Positions 1 through 8,660 are shown, counted from the stretch's first letter. The stretch is 64,000 nt of DNA from Bacteroides stercoris ATCC 43183 (GCF_025147325.1 NZ_CP102262.1:496001-560000), one strand, 5' to 3'. The notes: generated by a model from the letters alone, not told the origin. Translations and numbers: made by a program.

Positions 1-1
1 A

Positions 2-559
2 CAGAAGTTAGCTTATGAAGCTGTGCAGGAGATGCGTGTAAAAGCTCGCTGGGAGGCTTTGGATGAAGAGTCCACTCAGATTGCTTATGCAAAGGCCTGT
101 GGAAAGATGTATCATGCACCTGTTTTCGCTAATGGAGATACAAGAAAGCAGTTGTTAGCGAGAAGTATTTATCTGCTTTACAAGAAGGAATCCTTATGGA
201 CTCAGTCTCAAAGAATACGGGCTGAAATTCTTTTCAAGGAATATCCCGATATAAAGAAAGGATATTATCTGTCTATGCGGTTAGGCTTAATCTATCATCA
301 GTGTAAGTTTAAGGATATTGCTTTGACAAGGCTGGCAAGGTGGTATGATGAAGTAGATAAATCAGGGTTCCTCACCTTTGGAAGGGTCGCACGTTCTATA
401 CAAACACATTATCTGGATATAATCAATTTCTTTGAAAGGAGGGCAACCAATGCCGCAGCAGAGTCATTCAATGCTAAAATCAAAGCATTTAGAGCACAGT
501 TCAGAGGAGTAAGAGATAGAGCTTTTTTCTTATATAGACTTGCTAAATTATATGCTTAA
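2..559 (+). CDS. ISL3/ISAon1-family transposase, C-terminal part (partial at window edge)
   Basis: The frame is open from the first base, so the real start lies upstream of the window. The visible residues cover the last part of a DDE transposase of the ISL3 type (DDE_Tnp_ISL3). The conserved tail includes NAAAESFNAKIKAF, which carries the catalytic Glu, and FRGVRDRAFF. The protein aligns without gaps to the C-terminal half of the transposase at 43835-44803, with many conservative changes. The reading frame is intact up to the stop, so nothing in view marks it as a pseudogene. Function in the cell: cut and join of the IS ends. Confidence 0.88.
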   Translation, partial: QKLAYEAVQEMRVKARWEALDEESTQIAYAKACGKMYHAPVFANGDTRKQLLARSIYLLYKKESLWTQSQRIRAEILFKEYPDIKKGYYLSMRLGLIYHQCKFKDIALTRLARWYDEVDKSGFLTFGRVARSIQTHYLDIINFFERRATNAAAESFNAKIKAFRAQFRGVRDRAFFLYRLAKLYA

Positions 560-568
560 ATATAAAAT

Positions 569-591
569 CCCTCAGATTGTTACGTTGATCC
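569..591 (+). repeat. Terminal inverted repeat of the left-edge ISAon1-type element
   Basis: Begins CCCTCAGATTGTTACG and ends GATCC. Compared with the right-hand repeat of the element at 43803-45228 it differs at 4 of 23 positions. It marks the outer boundary of the IS, 64 bp beyond the 3' end of the tRNA-Leu gene. Confidence 0.75.
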
Positions 592-609
592 GGGAAAATT
601 CCATAAAAA

Positions 610-643
610 GAAAAAACTAAGTAACTGATTTCTCAATACTTAG
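610..643 (-). terminator. Rho-independent terminator of tRNA-Leu
   Basis: On the minus strand the arms CTAAGTA and TACTTAG (forward 637-643 and 617-623) form a stem followed by six T. It begins 12 nt after the tRNA 3' end, as expected for a single tRNA transcript. Confidence 0.7.
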
Positions 644-655
644 CTTTTATCTTAG

Positions 656-739
656 TACCCAGACCCGGGGTCGAACCGGGATGGAAGTGAATCCACTGGT
701 GTTTGAGACCAGCGCGTCTACCGATTCCGCCATCTGGGC
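656..739 (-). tRNA. tRNA-Leu (anticodon CAA)
   Basis: Class II tRNA with a variable arm. On the minus strand it starts GCCCAGATGGCGGAATCGG and ends in the acceptor strand TCTGGGT plus discriminator A. The anticodon stem CTGGT/ACCAG encloses the loop CTCAAAC, giving anticodon CAA (reads UUG). The T arm contains GGTTCGACCC. The 3' CCA is not encoded. The 1:72 pair would be G-U, which is slightly unusual. Confidence 0.95.
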
Positions 740-895
740 ATGTTGATTTCTCAAATGCGGTGCAAAGATACAGCTTTTTTTGAAAACTACAATACTTTCC
801 TTAAAAAAAGGCGAAAAAAACGAGAAAATATTCTCCAAGCATTCCGCGTTTATAAAATATACAGTACTTTAGCAGAAACTTTTAAAACATTTAAT

Positions 896-1981
896 ATGAT
901 AACCAATAAGGATAATTTCTGTGTAATCATGGGTGGCGGTATCGGTAGCCGTTTCTGGCCTTTCAGCCGCAAAACTCTTCCGAAACAATTTCTGGATTTT
1001 TTCGGCACAGGGCGTTCATTATTGCAACAAACATTCGATCGGTTCAAGCAAGTAATCCCTACAGAAAACATACTGGTTGTAACCAATGACCTATATGCCG
1101 ACTTGGTGAAAGAACAGCTTCCCGAATTAAACTCCGAACAGATTTTATTAGAACCTACACGCAGAAACACTGCCCCGTGCATTGCATGGGCTGCTTACCA
1201 TATCCGTGCATTAAACCCAAATGCCAATATCGTAGTAGCTCCTTCGGATCATCTTATCCTAAAAGAAAGCGAATTTCTTTCAGCCATAGAGAAAGGGCTG
1301 GCATTCGTTGCAAAATCTGATAAGCTTCTAACTCTTGGCATTAAGCCTAACCGCCCGGAAACAGGATATGGTTATATACAGGTAGCCGAACATATAGACA
1401 GCAGCTTCTATAAAGTAAAAACCTTTACAGAAAAGCCCGAATTGGAATTAGCCAAAGTCTTTATAGAAAGCGGAGAATTTTATTGGAATGCCGGTCTCTT
1501 CATGTGGAATGTAAACAGTATCATCAAAGCCGGTGAATTACTTTTACCGGAATTGGCCACTAAATTGGCAGCCGGAAAAGATGTGTACGGAACACCGGAA
1601 GAAAAGAAATTCATAGATGAGAACTTTCCTGCATGCCCTAACGTATCCATCGACTTCGGCATTATGGAAAAAGCAGACAATGTATATGTATCATTGGGCG
1701 ACTTCGGATGGTCTGATTTAGGTACATGGGGCTCCCTGTACGATCTTTCTCAAAAAGACGAATCGGAGAATGTCACTCTGAAATGCAGGTCGTTATTATA
1801 CAATAGTAAAAACAATATTGTCGTACTTCCGCAAAACAAACTTGCTGTCATCGACGGGCTGGAAGGATACCTCATTGCCGAATCCGACAATGTCCTGCTG
1901 ATTTGTAAAAAAGATGAAGAGCATTCCATACGTAAGTATGTGAATGATGCTCAAATTAAATTGGGAGAGGACTATATATAA
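896..1981 (+). CDS. manC: Mannose-1-phosphate guanylyltransferase (GDP-mannose pyrophosphorylase)
   Basis: Makes GDP-mannose from mannose-1-phosphate and GTP, feeding fucose, mannan and capsule synthesis in the cytoplasm. At 361 residues it is the single-domain nucleotidyltransferase form, without the C-terminal isomerase domain of bifunctional ManC/AlgA. The N-terminal nucleotide-binding signature GGGIGSRFWPFSRKTLPKQF is complete, and the later motifs APSDH, ETGYGYI, FTEKP and WNAGLFMW are typical of the family. I chose the ATG at 896 because the frame stays open back into the tRNA-Leu region but family similarity starts only at MITNKDNFCVIMGGG. No clear -7 promoter is seen; TACTTTAG at 863-870 is one base off the consensus. 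Followed by a strong bidirectional terminator. Confidence 0.93.
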   Translation: MITNKDNFCVIMGGGIGSRFWPFSRKTLPKQFLDFFGTGRSLLQQTFDRFKQVIPTENILVVTNDLYADLVKEQLPELNSEQILLEPTRRNTAPCIAWAAYHIRALNPNANIVVAPSDHLILKESEFLSAIEKGLAFVAKSDKLLTLGIKPNRPETGYGYIQVAEHIDSSFYKVKTFTEKPELELAKVFIESGEFYWNAGLFMWNVNSIIKAGELLLPELATKLAAGKDVYGTPEEKKFIDENFPACPNVSIDFGIMEKADNVYVSLGDFGWSDLGTWGSLYDLSQKDESENVTLKCRSLLYNSKNNIVVLPQNKLAVIDGLEGYLIAESDNVLLICKKDEEHSIRKYVNDAQIKLGEDYI

Positions 1982-2011
1982 ATAGTTTTTTCAACGACAA
2001 AAAAGTAAAAA

Positions 2012-2050
2012 AAATCGGCAGTTGCTATTTCCAACTGCCGATTTTTTTTT
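2012..2050. terminator. Bidirectional rho-independent terminator between manC and the HIT gene
   Basis: Arms AAATCGGCAGTTG (2012-2024) and its complement ending at 2043 form a stem of about 13 bp around a short loop. T tracts lie on both strands (A-rich 5' flank, T9 3' flank). It sits between two convergent genes and can serve both. Confidence 0.9.
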
Positions 2051-2073
2051 ATAATGGGAGGAAATAAAATCTT

Positions 2074-2466
2074 TTAGAACGCCATGGTGATAGCTTTGGC
2101 TATCGCCTTAAATTCTTCATCTGTCAATTTCAGCTTTGGGTTGGAAAAAAGCATATCCTTTTCATTCTGCATAGGAATCAAATGAATATGTGCATGAGGA
2201 ACTTCCAAACCTAAAACTGCTTCACCCACTTTCCTACAAGGAAAAGCCTTGCCAATAGCCAATGCCACTTTCTTTGCAAAAACATGCATTGCAGCCAAAT
2301 CCTCATCACTTAAATCGAAGATATAGTCCACTTCCTGTTTAGGAATGACCAGCGTATGCCCTTTCGCCAATGGATTAATATCAAGAAAAGCAAAGAACTT
2401 ATCATTCTCCGCCACTTTGTAGCAAGGTATTTCACCCGCAATAATTTTGCTGAATATTGTTGCCAT
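2074..2466 (-). CDS. HIT-family nucleotide-binding protein
   Basis: 130 residues, the usual length of a bacterial HIT (histidine triad) protein of the HinT/Fhit superfamily. The triad HAHIHLIP is seen near residue 92, with the upstream family motifs LDINPLAKGHTLVIPK and the N-terminal IFSKIIAGEIP. Members hydrolyse purine nucleoside phosphoramidates or adenylylated small molecules; the substrate here cannot be read from sequence. It lies 51 bp downstream of greA on the same strand and probably shares its transcript. The ATG is preceded by no strong Shine-Dalgarno site, which is normal in this phylum. Confidence 0.93.
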   Translation of the reverse strand: MATIFSKIIAGEIPCYKVAENDKFFAFLDINPLAKGHTLVIPKQEVDYIFDLSDEDLAAMHVFAKKVALAIGKAFPCRKVGEAVLGLEVPHAHIHLIPMQNEKDMLFSNPKLKLTDEEFKAIAKAITMAF

Positions 2467-2517
2467 AATTTTACTTATATAAAATGAGGCAAGCCCGCAT
2501 GCAGACCTGCCCCTCCT

Positions 2518-2982
2518 CTAAAATGATATGTTCACTACTTCCAGATTGATGATACCCTGCGGTACTTTAATCTCAGCAACATCACCCACTTTCTTGCCAA
2601 GCAAACCTTGTGCAATCGGAGTATTTACAGAAATCTTTCCCTCTTTCAGGTTAGCTTCACTTTCAGAAACAATAGTATAAGTCATCTTCATACCGTTTTT
2701 CACATTTTTCAGTTCCACTTTATTCAATATCTGTACACTGTCGGTTTTCAATTTAGATTCATCAATAATCTTTGCATCCGCAATAACCTGTTTCAGTTTA
2801 TTGATTTTCATTTCAAGAAGACCTTGAGCTTCTTTTGCAGCATCATATTCTGCATTTTCCGACAAGTCACCTTTATCGCGTGCCTCAGCAATAGCTGCCA
2901 CAATCTTCGGGCGTTCTATCGTTTCCAACTGTTTCAAATCGGCCAACAACTTATTGTAGCCTTCTTCTGACATATAAGCCAT
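2518..2982 (-). CDS. greA: Transcription elongation factor GreA
   Basis: Rescues backtracked RNA polymerase by stimulating transcript cleavage through the secondary channel. 154 residues. The N-terminal coiled coil starts MAYMSEEGYNKLLADLKQLE, and the tip motif RDKGDLSENAEYDAAKE carries the acidic residues (D, E) that act at the polymerase active centre. The C-terminal FKBP-like domain includes the conserved glycine-rich end seen here as TPIAQGLLGKKVGD. Its 5' leader holds a predicted promoter (3088-3095) and an intrinsic-terminator-like hairpin (3031-3064), which suggests attenuation. The HIT gene follows. Confidence 0.96.
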   Translation of the reverse strand: MAYMSEEGYNKLLADLKQLETIERPKIVAAIAEARDKGDLSENAEYDAAKEAQGLLEMKINKLKQVIADAKIIDESKLKTDSVQILNKVELKNVKNGMKMTYTIVSESEANLKEGKISVNTPIAQGLLGKKVGDVAEIKVPQGIINLEVVNISF

Positions 2983-3030
2983 AGTTTTTCCTCCTTATTA
3001 TTTATAATGTTTTTTAATGGTACTATAAAC

Positions 3031-3064
3031 AAAAAAGAATTCCAACATGGTCAGCATGCTGGAA
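3031..3064 (-). terminator. Intrinsic-terminator-like hairpin in the greA leader
   Basis: On the minus strand the arms TTCCAGCATG and CATGTTGGAA (10 bp, one G-U) enclose CTGAC and are followed by TTC and six T. It lies between the predicted greA promoter and the greA start codon, about 50 nt before the ATG. It could attenuate greA or simply end the upstream lipoprotein transcript. Confidence 0.7.
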
Positions 3065-3087
3065 CCCTCTTCCTATTTTTTCCTTTG

Positions 3088-3095
3088 CAAAGATA
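3088..3095 (-). promoter_or_regulatory. Predicted -7 promoter element of greA
   Basis: TATCTTTG on the minus strand, a perfect match to the Bacteroides -7 consensus TAnnTTTG. No convincing -33 box was found. The start would be expected near 3081, giving a leader of about 100 nt. Confidence 0.6.
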
Positions 3096-3173
3096 GACTT
3101 TTAAATAATGCGTGTCAAGCAAAAAGCAGTGCTTTGTAACATATTTAAATGAAATCTTCTAATTTATAACATG

Positions 3174-4325
3174 TTACAGCAAAGTTTTCACCGCCGCATC
3201 CAAATCTTTAATTGTTTCGCCACGGGCACTCAACTCGCTCTTTTTATTGATTAGGAAGACAGCAGGAAGCGACTGTACATTATAAGCGGCAGCTATGCTG
3301 GAATATACCCCATTGGCGTCACGTACACATATCCACGGCAGATTATCGGCTGTTGTTTTCCAATAGTGCTCATCAGCATCCAAAGAAACCTGGTAAATCT
3401 CCAAGCCCTGACCGGCATACTTGTCGTATAAATCACGCAGCATATAATTATGTGTAGGAGAAACCGCACTCTGATAGATTGTGAAATCCAAAATAACAGC
3501 TTTCCCCTTCAAATCACTCAACTTGTGCATATTGCCTTTCATGTCGCGCAAGTTAATATCAATGATACCTGTTTCCGACACAGCCTCCGTAGGAAGTTCC
3601 ACGACCTTCTGCTGCGGGGCACGGGTATTCTTCATTCCCTTTATTACTATATTATAAAGATTCTTCGAACGGTCAGCATGCGGATAATAATTGTTCAGGC
3701 TGGTTGCCACTGCAGCAAAGCACTTCACATCATCTTTATTATTCAACGGATCGAATATGAGATAATTATTTAATTTCTGAAATAAAGCAAAATAAGCAGC
3801 TGCCGTATTAGGAGCGGCAAAAATATAATTAATCTTCACTTCATCCTTATAGTCCTTCATCAGTGTAGCCAAACTATCCTCAAACACATCCGTACCGATT
3901 TTATGGGCTTGCATACTTTGAATCAACGCATTTACATTGGTTTGAAGTTGCATTTGCTTCAATGTAAGTTCTTTTATCTTCACACTGTTTGCCGAACCTT
4001 CTACTGTATAAGCCGTAGAAAAATCCGTATACGGTGCATTAAACCGAACCGTTTCCGCAGAATCTATGGAAAAGTTGATAACCTTATCATCTACACGCAA
4101 ACGATAAAATTCAGGTGATACAGGGCATGCCTGCTTAAAAGCAAACGTACCGTCACTCTTCAACTTAACGGAGTCCAAAGGAACAATACCCTCTAAAGCC
4201 GAAGCTTCCAGGTAAAGCATTTTACCGTCAGCACCGGATATTTCACCTTCCACTTTAAATTCCGGTCCGGAATTACATGCGCTTAACCCCAAAACAGCCA
4301 ATGCTACAAAAAGAATCTTTTTCAT
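3174..4325 (-). CDS. DUF4369/thioredoxin-fold lipoprotein lacking the CxxC motif
   Basis: 383 residues. A lipoprotein signal peptide ends at LSAC (Cys17). Residues about 20-110 look like the N-terminal DUF4369 domain of Bacteroidota TlpA-type thiol-disulfide oxidoreductases, and residues about 250-383 like an AhpC/TSA-thioredoxin fold (LSDLKGKAVILDF, then a late cis-Pro segment SLPAVFLIN). The place where the active CxxC should be reads FTIYQSAVSP (281-290), so both catalytic cysteines are missing. It is probably not a redox enzyme; a binding or structural role at the cell envelope is likely. It has its own promoter at 4355-4362 and is read away from pnp. Confidence 0.85.
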   Translation of the reverse strand: MKKILFVALAVLGLSACNSGPEFKVEGEISGADGKMLYLEASALEGIVPLDSVKLKSDGTFAFKQACPVSPEFYRLRVDDKVINFSIDSAETVRFNAPYTDFSTAYTVEGSANSVKIKELTLKQMQLQTNVNALIQSMQAHKIGTDVFEDSLATLMKDYKDEVKINYIFAAPNTAAAYFALFQKLNNYLIFDPLNNKDDVKCFAAVATSLNNYYPHADRSKNLYNIVIKGMKNTRAPQQKVVELPTEAVSETGIIDINLRDMKGNMHKLSDLKGKAVILDFTIYQSAVSPTHNYMLRDLYDKYAGQGLEIYQVSLDADEHYWKTTADNLPWICVRDANGVYSSIAAAYNVQSLPAVFLINKKSELSARGETIKDLDAAVKTLL

Positions 4326-4354
4326 ATTTCATGTATTTTTCTAAAAAGAACGTG

Positions 4355-4362
4355 CAAATATA
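4355..4362 (-). promoter_or_regulatory. Predicted -7 promoter element of the DUF4369 lipoprotein gene
   Basis: TATATTTG on the minus strand, 30 bp before the ATG at 4325; matches TAnnTTTG. Confidence 0.55.
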
Positions 4363-4478
4363 CTCCTTTTCACGGTTAGTCAAAGCATTTTCCCACTTCT
4401 TACACTTATAAAAGTGCAAAAAACAACTAAATACAAACTTTTTATCTCATTCCCACCGTATTACACGAATAAAATATG

Positions 4479-4486
4479 TATCTTTG
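4479..4486 (+). promoter_or_regulatory. Predicted -7 promoter element of pnp
   Basis: TATCTTTG, a perfect TAnnTTTG match, about 40 bp before the pnp ATG. The interval 4363-4478 between the two divergent promoters shows no other structure I can support. Confidence 0.6.
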
Positions 4487-4525
4487 CAAGCATTTTGAAA
4501 GAAAAATAGATATAAAACATTTTTT

Positions 4526-6676
4526 ATGATTAACCCAATTGTTAAGACGATCGAGCTTCCTGATGGCAGAACCATCACGCTCGAAACGGGAAAGCTGGCA
4601 AAACAGGCAGACGGTTCTGTAATGCTTCGTATGGGTAACACCATGCTGTTAGCTACTGTTTGTGCCGCCAAGGACGCAGTTCCCGGAACAGATTTCATGC
4701 CGTTACAGGTAGAGTACAAAGAAAAATTCTCCGCATTCGGACGTTTCCCCGGAGGTTTTACAAAACGCGAAGGCCGTGCTTCTGATTATGAAATTCTTAC
4801 CTGCCGCCTCGTAGACCGTGCTCTCCGCCCTTTATTCCCCGACAATTTCCACGCAGAGGTATATGTAAACATCATCCTCTTCTCAGCAGACGGCGTTGAC
4901 ATGCCGGACGCACTGGCAGGACTTGCAGCTTCTGCCGCCCTCGCTGTTTCAGATATTCCTTTCAACGGACCGATTTCCGAAGTACGCGTAGCACGTATCA
5001 ACGGCGAATTTGTTATCAATCCTACTTTTGAGCAATTGGAAAAGGCTGACATGGATCTGATGGTAGGCGCCACTTATGAAAACATCATGATGGTGGAAGG
5101 TGAAATGGATGAAGTTTCCGAAAGAGACTTGCTGGAAGCCATGAAAGCTGCTCACGAAGCAATCAAGATACAATGTAAGGCCCAGATGGAACTGGCAGAA
5201 GAAGTCGGTTCTACCGTAAAACGCGAATACTGCCACGAAGTAAACGATGAAGAACTCCGCAAGGCTGTTCACGACGCCTGCTATGACAAGGCTTATGCAA
5301 TTGCAGCTTCCGGTAACAAGAATAAGCATGAGCGTATGGATGCTTTCGATGCCATCCGCGAAGAATTCAAGGCACAATTCAGCGAAGAAGAACTGGAAGA
5401 AAAAGCTCCGCTTATCGACCGCTACTACCACGATGTTGAAAAAGAAGCCATGCGTCGTTCCATCCTGGATGAAGGCAAGCGTCTCGACGGACGTAAGACT
5501 ACCGAAATCCGTCCTATCTGGTGCGAAATCGGTTATCTGCCCGGTCCTCACGGCTCCGCTATCTTCACACGTGGTGAAACCCAGTCTCTGTCTACCGTTA
5601 CTTTAGGTACAAAACTGGACGAAAAAATTATCGACGACGTTCTGGAACATGGAAAAGAACGTTTCTTACTGCACTACAACTTCCCGCCGTTCTCTACGGG
5701 TGAAGCCAAAGCACAACGTGGTGTAGGTCGTCGCGAAATCGGTCACGGACACCTTGCATGGCGTGCTTTGAAAGGACAAATCCCTGCCGATTATCCGTAT
5801 GTAGTACGTGTAGTATCCGATATTCTCGAATCAAACGGTTCATCTTCCATGGCTACCGTATGTGCCGGTACGCTGGCGCTGATGGATGCCGGTGTAAAAA
5901 TCAAGAAGCCCGTATCCGGTATTGCAATGGGATTGATTAAGAATGCAGGCGAAGAAAAATACGCAGTATTGTCCGACATCCTCGGTGATGAGGACCACCT
6001 CGGCGATATGGACTTCAAGGTAACCGGTACAAAGGACGGTATCACTGCTACCCAGATGGATATCAAAGTAGACGGTCTGTCTTATGAAATCCTTGAAAAA
6101 GCATTGTTACAGGCTAAAGAAGGCCGCGAATACATTCTGAGTAAAATCACCGAATGTATCGCTGAACCGCATGCCGACCTGAAACCGCATGCTCCACGCA
6201 TCGAAACCATGACTATTCCTAAAGAATTCATCGGTGCAGTAATCGGCCCGGGCGGAAAGATTATCCAGGGTATGCAGGAAGAAACCGGTGCAACAATCAC
6301 TATCGAGGAAATAGACAATATCGGTAGAATTGAAATTGCCGGAACCAACAAGAAGTCCATCGACGATGCAATGCGTATCATCAAAGGTATCGTGGCAGTA
6401 CCGGAAGTAGGTGAAGTCTACAAAGGTAAAGTACGTTCTATCATGCCTTACGGTGCATTCGTTGAATTCTTACCGGGCAAAGACGGTTTGCTCCATATTT
6501 CTGAAATCGACTGGAAGCGTCTGGAAACAGTAGAAGAAGCCGGAATCAAGGAAGGTGACGAGATTGATGTGAAGTTGCTTGACATTGATCCTAAGACCGG
6601 TAAGTTCAAACTGTCTCGCAAAGTATTGCTTCCGAAACCGGAAAGACAGGAAAGACCGGAAAAGAAAGACAAATAA
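4526..6676 (+). CDS. pnp: Polyribonucleotide nucleotidyltransferase (PNPase)
   Basis: 3'-5' phosphorolytic RNA exonuclease and degradosome component. 716 residues, the normal length. Two RNase PH-like domains are present (about 1-230 and 320-550, with [23 protein letters not shown] in the second as part of the catalytic and phosphate-binding region), joined by an alpha-helical linker. A KH domain follows with IGPGGKIIQ, then an S1 domain starting at [20 protein letters not shown]. The tail ends in a short basic/acidic run. No truncation or missing domain is seen. Read from its own promoter; 25 bp after the stop an IS1182-family element begins, so the native terminator may have been displaced and the IS end now supplies one. 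Confidence 0.98.
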   Translation: MINPIVKTIELPDGRTITLETGKLAKQADGSVMLRMGNTMLLATVCAAKDAVPGTDFMPLQVEYKEKFSAFGRFPGGFTKREGRASDYEILTCRLVDRALRPLFPDNFHAEVYVNIILFSADGVDMPDALAGLAASAALAVSDIPFNGPISEVRVARINGEFVINPTFEQLEKADMDLMVGATYENIMMVEGEMDEVSERDLLEAMKAAHEAIKIQCKAQMELAEEVGSTVKREYCHEVNDEELRKAVHDACYDKAYAIAASGNKNKHERMDAFDAIREEFKAQFSEEELEEKAPLIDRYYHDVEKEAMRRSILDEGKRLDGRKTTEIRPIWCEIGYLPGPHGSAIFTRGETQSLSTVTLGTKLDEKIIDDVLEHGKERFLLHYNFPPFSTGEAKAQRGVGRREIGHGHLAWRALKGQIPADYPYVVRVVSDILESNGSSSMATVCAGTLALMDAGVKIKKPVSGIAMGLIKNAGEEKYAVLSDILGDEDHLGDMDFKVTGTKDGITATQMDIKVDGLSYEILEKALLQAKEGREYILSKITECIAEPHADLKPHAPRIETMTIPKEFIGAVIGPGGKIIQGMQEETGATITIEEIDNIGRIEIAGTNKKSIDDAMRIIKGIVAVPEVGEVYKGKVRSIMPYGAFVEFLPGKDGLLHISEIDWKRLETVEEAGIKEGDEIDVKLLDIDPKTGKFKLSRKVLLPKPERQERPEKKDK

Positions 6677-6704
6677 TCCCTATCAATAAATAGGATATAT
6701 GAGA

Positions 6705-6738
6705 AGGTGTGTCGTAATGCACGATGCACCTCTTTTTT
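6705..6738 (+). terminator. Terminator hairpin formed by the left end of the IS1182 element
   Basis: AGGTGTGTCGT and ACGATGCACCT pair with two wobbles/mismatches around AATGC and are followed by C and six T. It lies 28 bp after the pnp stop and probably ends the pnp transcript, although it belongs to the IS end. Confidence 0.65.
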
Positions 6739-6769
6739 GTTCATCACTATACAAATCTGTTCATTTTCT

Positions 6770-8425
6770 TTAAGCTGCGATAATTCGAAGATTTCTTTGA
6801 TTTATGTGTCTCCAGCATCTAAATAAAGCGACAGTAAGTTCATAAAACCATCCAATCAGCCATTTCGTATCTTCTTTTGTCAGTTTTGCACACATTTTTT
6901 TTATATTGAAGGCAATGGCTAGGAAGGCAAAGTCCATGAAGACCTTGTCCTTTCCAAAATGTCGGAAACGTTTGTAGTTCATATTGTTTTTAATTTGTCC
7001 GAACACGGCCTCCGGTTCTATGCATCTCTGCCCTCTGTGTTTCAGTCCTTTCTCAGAGCAGAGCAGTTCTTTGGCTCTCCGCTTGTATTGTCTAAGCCTA
7101 TGATTCAGTTCTATCGTCCTGTTTCCTTTTGCTTTAAAACAGCGGCATCGCAGGGGACAACCTTCACACCTGACAGCTCTGTACCGTGCATTTTCGCTGA
7201 CATATCCGGATGCGGTTTTCACATTCCTGGTGCCTATCCTCCGCATCCTTTGCCCCATAGGGCAGATGCAGAAGTCATGTTCTTCATTGTAGTAGAAGTT
7301 TTCGGCCTTGAACGGGGCCGGTTTGAATCTCGGCCGCTGCTCCATGTGGAAATAGTTGTACTTTACGTAGGCTTCCATGCCGTTTTCGGACATGAAGCGG
7401 TAATTCTCTTCGGAGCCATAGCCGGAATCAGCAACCACCGTATGGGCCATCCGTTCATACCTGTTTGAAAAAGATTGCAGGAAAGGAATCAGGGTCAGTG
7501 TATCCGTAGGGTTCGGGAAGAGTGCAAAATCGGTGATGAACTGATTTTCGGTGCCGATTTGAAGGTTGTAACCGGGCTTCGTCTGTCCGTTGCGCATGGC
7601 ATCCTCCTTCATTCTCATAAAAGTAGCGTCCTTGTCCGTCTTGGAATAGGAATTCCTCTCTTGCAGTGTTTCCAGATGGCAGTCGTATTCCTGCAGTTTG
7701 TCCCTGTGTTCTTCCAGTTCCTTCAGCTGTTTGCGTTTCTTTTTCAGTTCAGTCTTTTCCTCTTTCGCGGATGGCTCGGAAACCTGTTCCAGTGCATGAC
7801 GCAATTCTCCTGCCATTTCAGTCAGCATGGCCGGAGTGAACTCAACTTCCTCATTGTTCTCTGATGACTTCTCCTGAGCAATGACATCGTCTATCTGCCC
7901 TAACAGGACATGTATCTTCTTCATCAGGCGTTCACGGTTCCGCTCAACCGTTTTTCGCCAGACGAAAGTGTACTTGTTGGCTTTGGATTCGAGCTTTGTC
8001 CCGTCAATATATTCCACATTCAGGCTGATGAAGCCTTTGGAAGAGAGAAGAAGTACGGTTTGCGTAAACACTTCGTTAATTTCCTTCTTCACCCGGTTGC
8101 GGAAACGGTTGATGGTAATGAAATCCGGTTTCTCATATCCGGCCAGCCAGATATAATGGATGTCACGGTGAAGGAGTTTTTCAATTTTCCGGCAGGAGTA
8201 GATGTTGTTCATATAGGCATACAGAATGACCTTGAGCATCATCTTGGGGTGGTAAGGGCTGCGACCGCATTCCTTATACAGTTTTCTGAAACTTTCAAGA
8301 TTCAAGCCCTCAACCAGGGCGTCAACCATGCGCACCGGATCGTTTTCTGCAATATCCTCATCAATTCTTTGAGGAAAAAGAACGGTTTGGTTGGGATTGT
8401 AAGGACGAAAATGTATCTTTGTCAT
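6770..8425 (-). CDS. IS1182-family transposase
   Basis: 551 residues, the normal size for IS1182 transposases. The N-terminal DUF772-type domain (about 15-100, with GRSPYHPKMMLKVILYAY) is followed by a DDE catalytic core: the first Asp in EYIDGTKLESKANKYTF, the second in VVADSGYGSEENY, and the Glu in IEPEAVFGQIKNNM. A Cys-rich stretch (CEGCPLRCRCF) just before the last motif is typical of the family. A charged coiled-coil insert lies around residues 190-260. The gene is intact, so the element may be active. It is read toward pnp, convergent with it. Confidence 0.95.
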   Translation of the reverse strand: MTKIHFRPYNPNQTVLFPQRIDEDIAENDPVRMVDALVEGLNLESFRKLYKECGRSPYHPKMMLKVILYAYMNNIYSCRKIEKLLHRDIHYIWLAGYEKPDFITINRFRNRVKKEINEVFTQTVLLLSSKGFISLNVEYIDGTKLESKANKYTFVWRKTVERNRERLMKKIHVLLGQIDDVIAQEKSSENNEEVEFTPAMLTEMAGELRHALEQVSEPSAKEEKTELKKKRKQLKELEEHRDKLQEYDCHLETLQERNSYSKTDKDATFMRMKEDAMRNGQTKPGYNLQIGTENQFITDFALFPNPTDTLTLIPFLQSFSNRYERMAHTVVADSGYGSEENYRFMSENGMEAYVKYNYFHMEQRPRFKPAPFKAENFYYNEEHDFCICPMGQRMRRIGTRNVKTASGYVSENARYRAVRCEGCPLRCRCFKAKGNRTIELNHRLRQYKRRAKELLCSEKGLKHRGQRCIEPEAVFGQIKNNMNYKRFRHFGKDKVFMDFAFLAIAFNIKKMCAKLTKEDTKWLIGWFYELTVALFRCWRHINQRNLRIIAA

Positions 8426-8468
8426 AGTAAAGAACTTATGCTTAAAGATACAAAATCTTTAGGTAATA

Positions 8469-8502
8469 ACAAAGCCCCAGCTTGTGAAAGTCGGGGCTTT
8501 GT
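8469..8502. terminator. Hairpin upstream of the IS1182 transposase
   Basis: ACAAAGCCCC (8469-8478) and GGGGCTTTGT (8493-8502) form a perfect 10-bp stem with a 14-nt loop, 44 bp before the transposase ATG. It may sequester signals in read-through transcripts, as such structures do in other IS elements. Confidence 0.5.
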
Positions 8503-8513
8503 GCGTAAAAAAC

Positions 8514-8547
8514 AGAAGGTGTGCATTTTGACACACCTTCTTTTTTT
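8514..8547. terminator. Terminator hairpin at the right end of the IS1182 element
   Basis: AGAAGGTGTG (8514-8523) and CACACCTTCT (8532-8541) form a perfect 10-bp stem. A T7 tract follows on the plus strand, and a T-rich tract (GTTTTTTAC) on the minus strand. It can stop transcription in both directions at the IS boundary. Confidence 0.75.
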
Positions 8548-8660
8548 CACTCCCCACCCATGGAAATCAAAAAAACAACAGGTATTGTTTGCATATTACA
8601 AAAAGATTATATTGCTTTGTGATACGAAACCTTAAATCGTACGAAAAAACTCCAATTTGA

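Larger units (their letters stand above)
1..591 (+). mobile_element. 3' part of an ISAon1/ISL3-type insertion sequence, cut by the window edge
   Basis: The right end of an IS. It contains the C-terminal part of a transposase closely related to the one in the complete element at 43803-45228, followed by a terminal inverted repeat at 569-591 that matches the other element's repeat at 19 of 23 positions. The two copies differ at many codons and in base composition, so they are different members of one family and not recent duplicates. The 5' half lies outside the window. Confidence 0.85.
6702..8541 (-). mobile_element. IS1182-family insertion sequence, complete
   Basis: About 1840 bp, bounded by 21-bp inverted repeats at 6702-6722 and 8521-8541 that start AGAAGGTGTGTC and differ at two positions. 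It contains a single full-length DDE transposase on the minus strand. I see no target-site duplication in the flanks. Both ends also form terminator-like hairpins, and a third hairpin lies just upstream of the transposase start, so outside transcription is probably blocked from entering the gene. Confidence 0.88.

Noticed and set aside
740..895. Upstream extension of the manC frame
   Set aside because: It runs into the tRNA-Leu region and has no family similarity before residue 1 of the chosen start.
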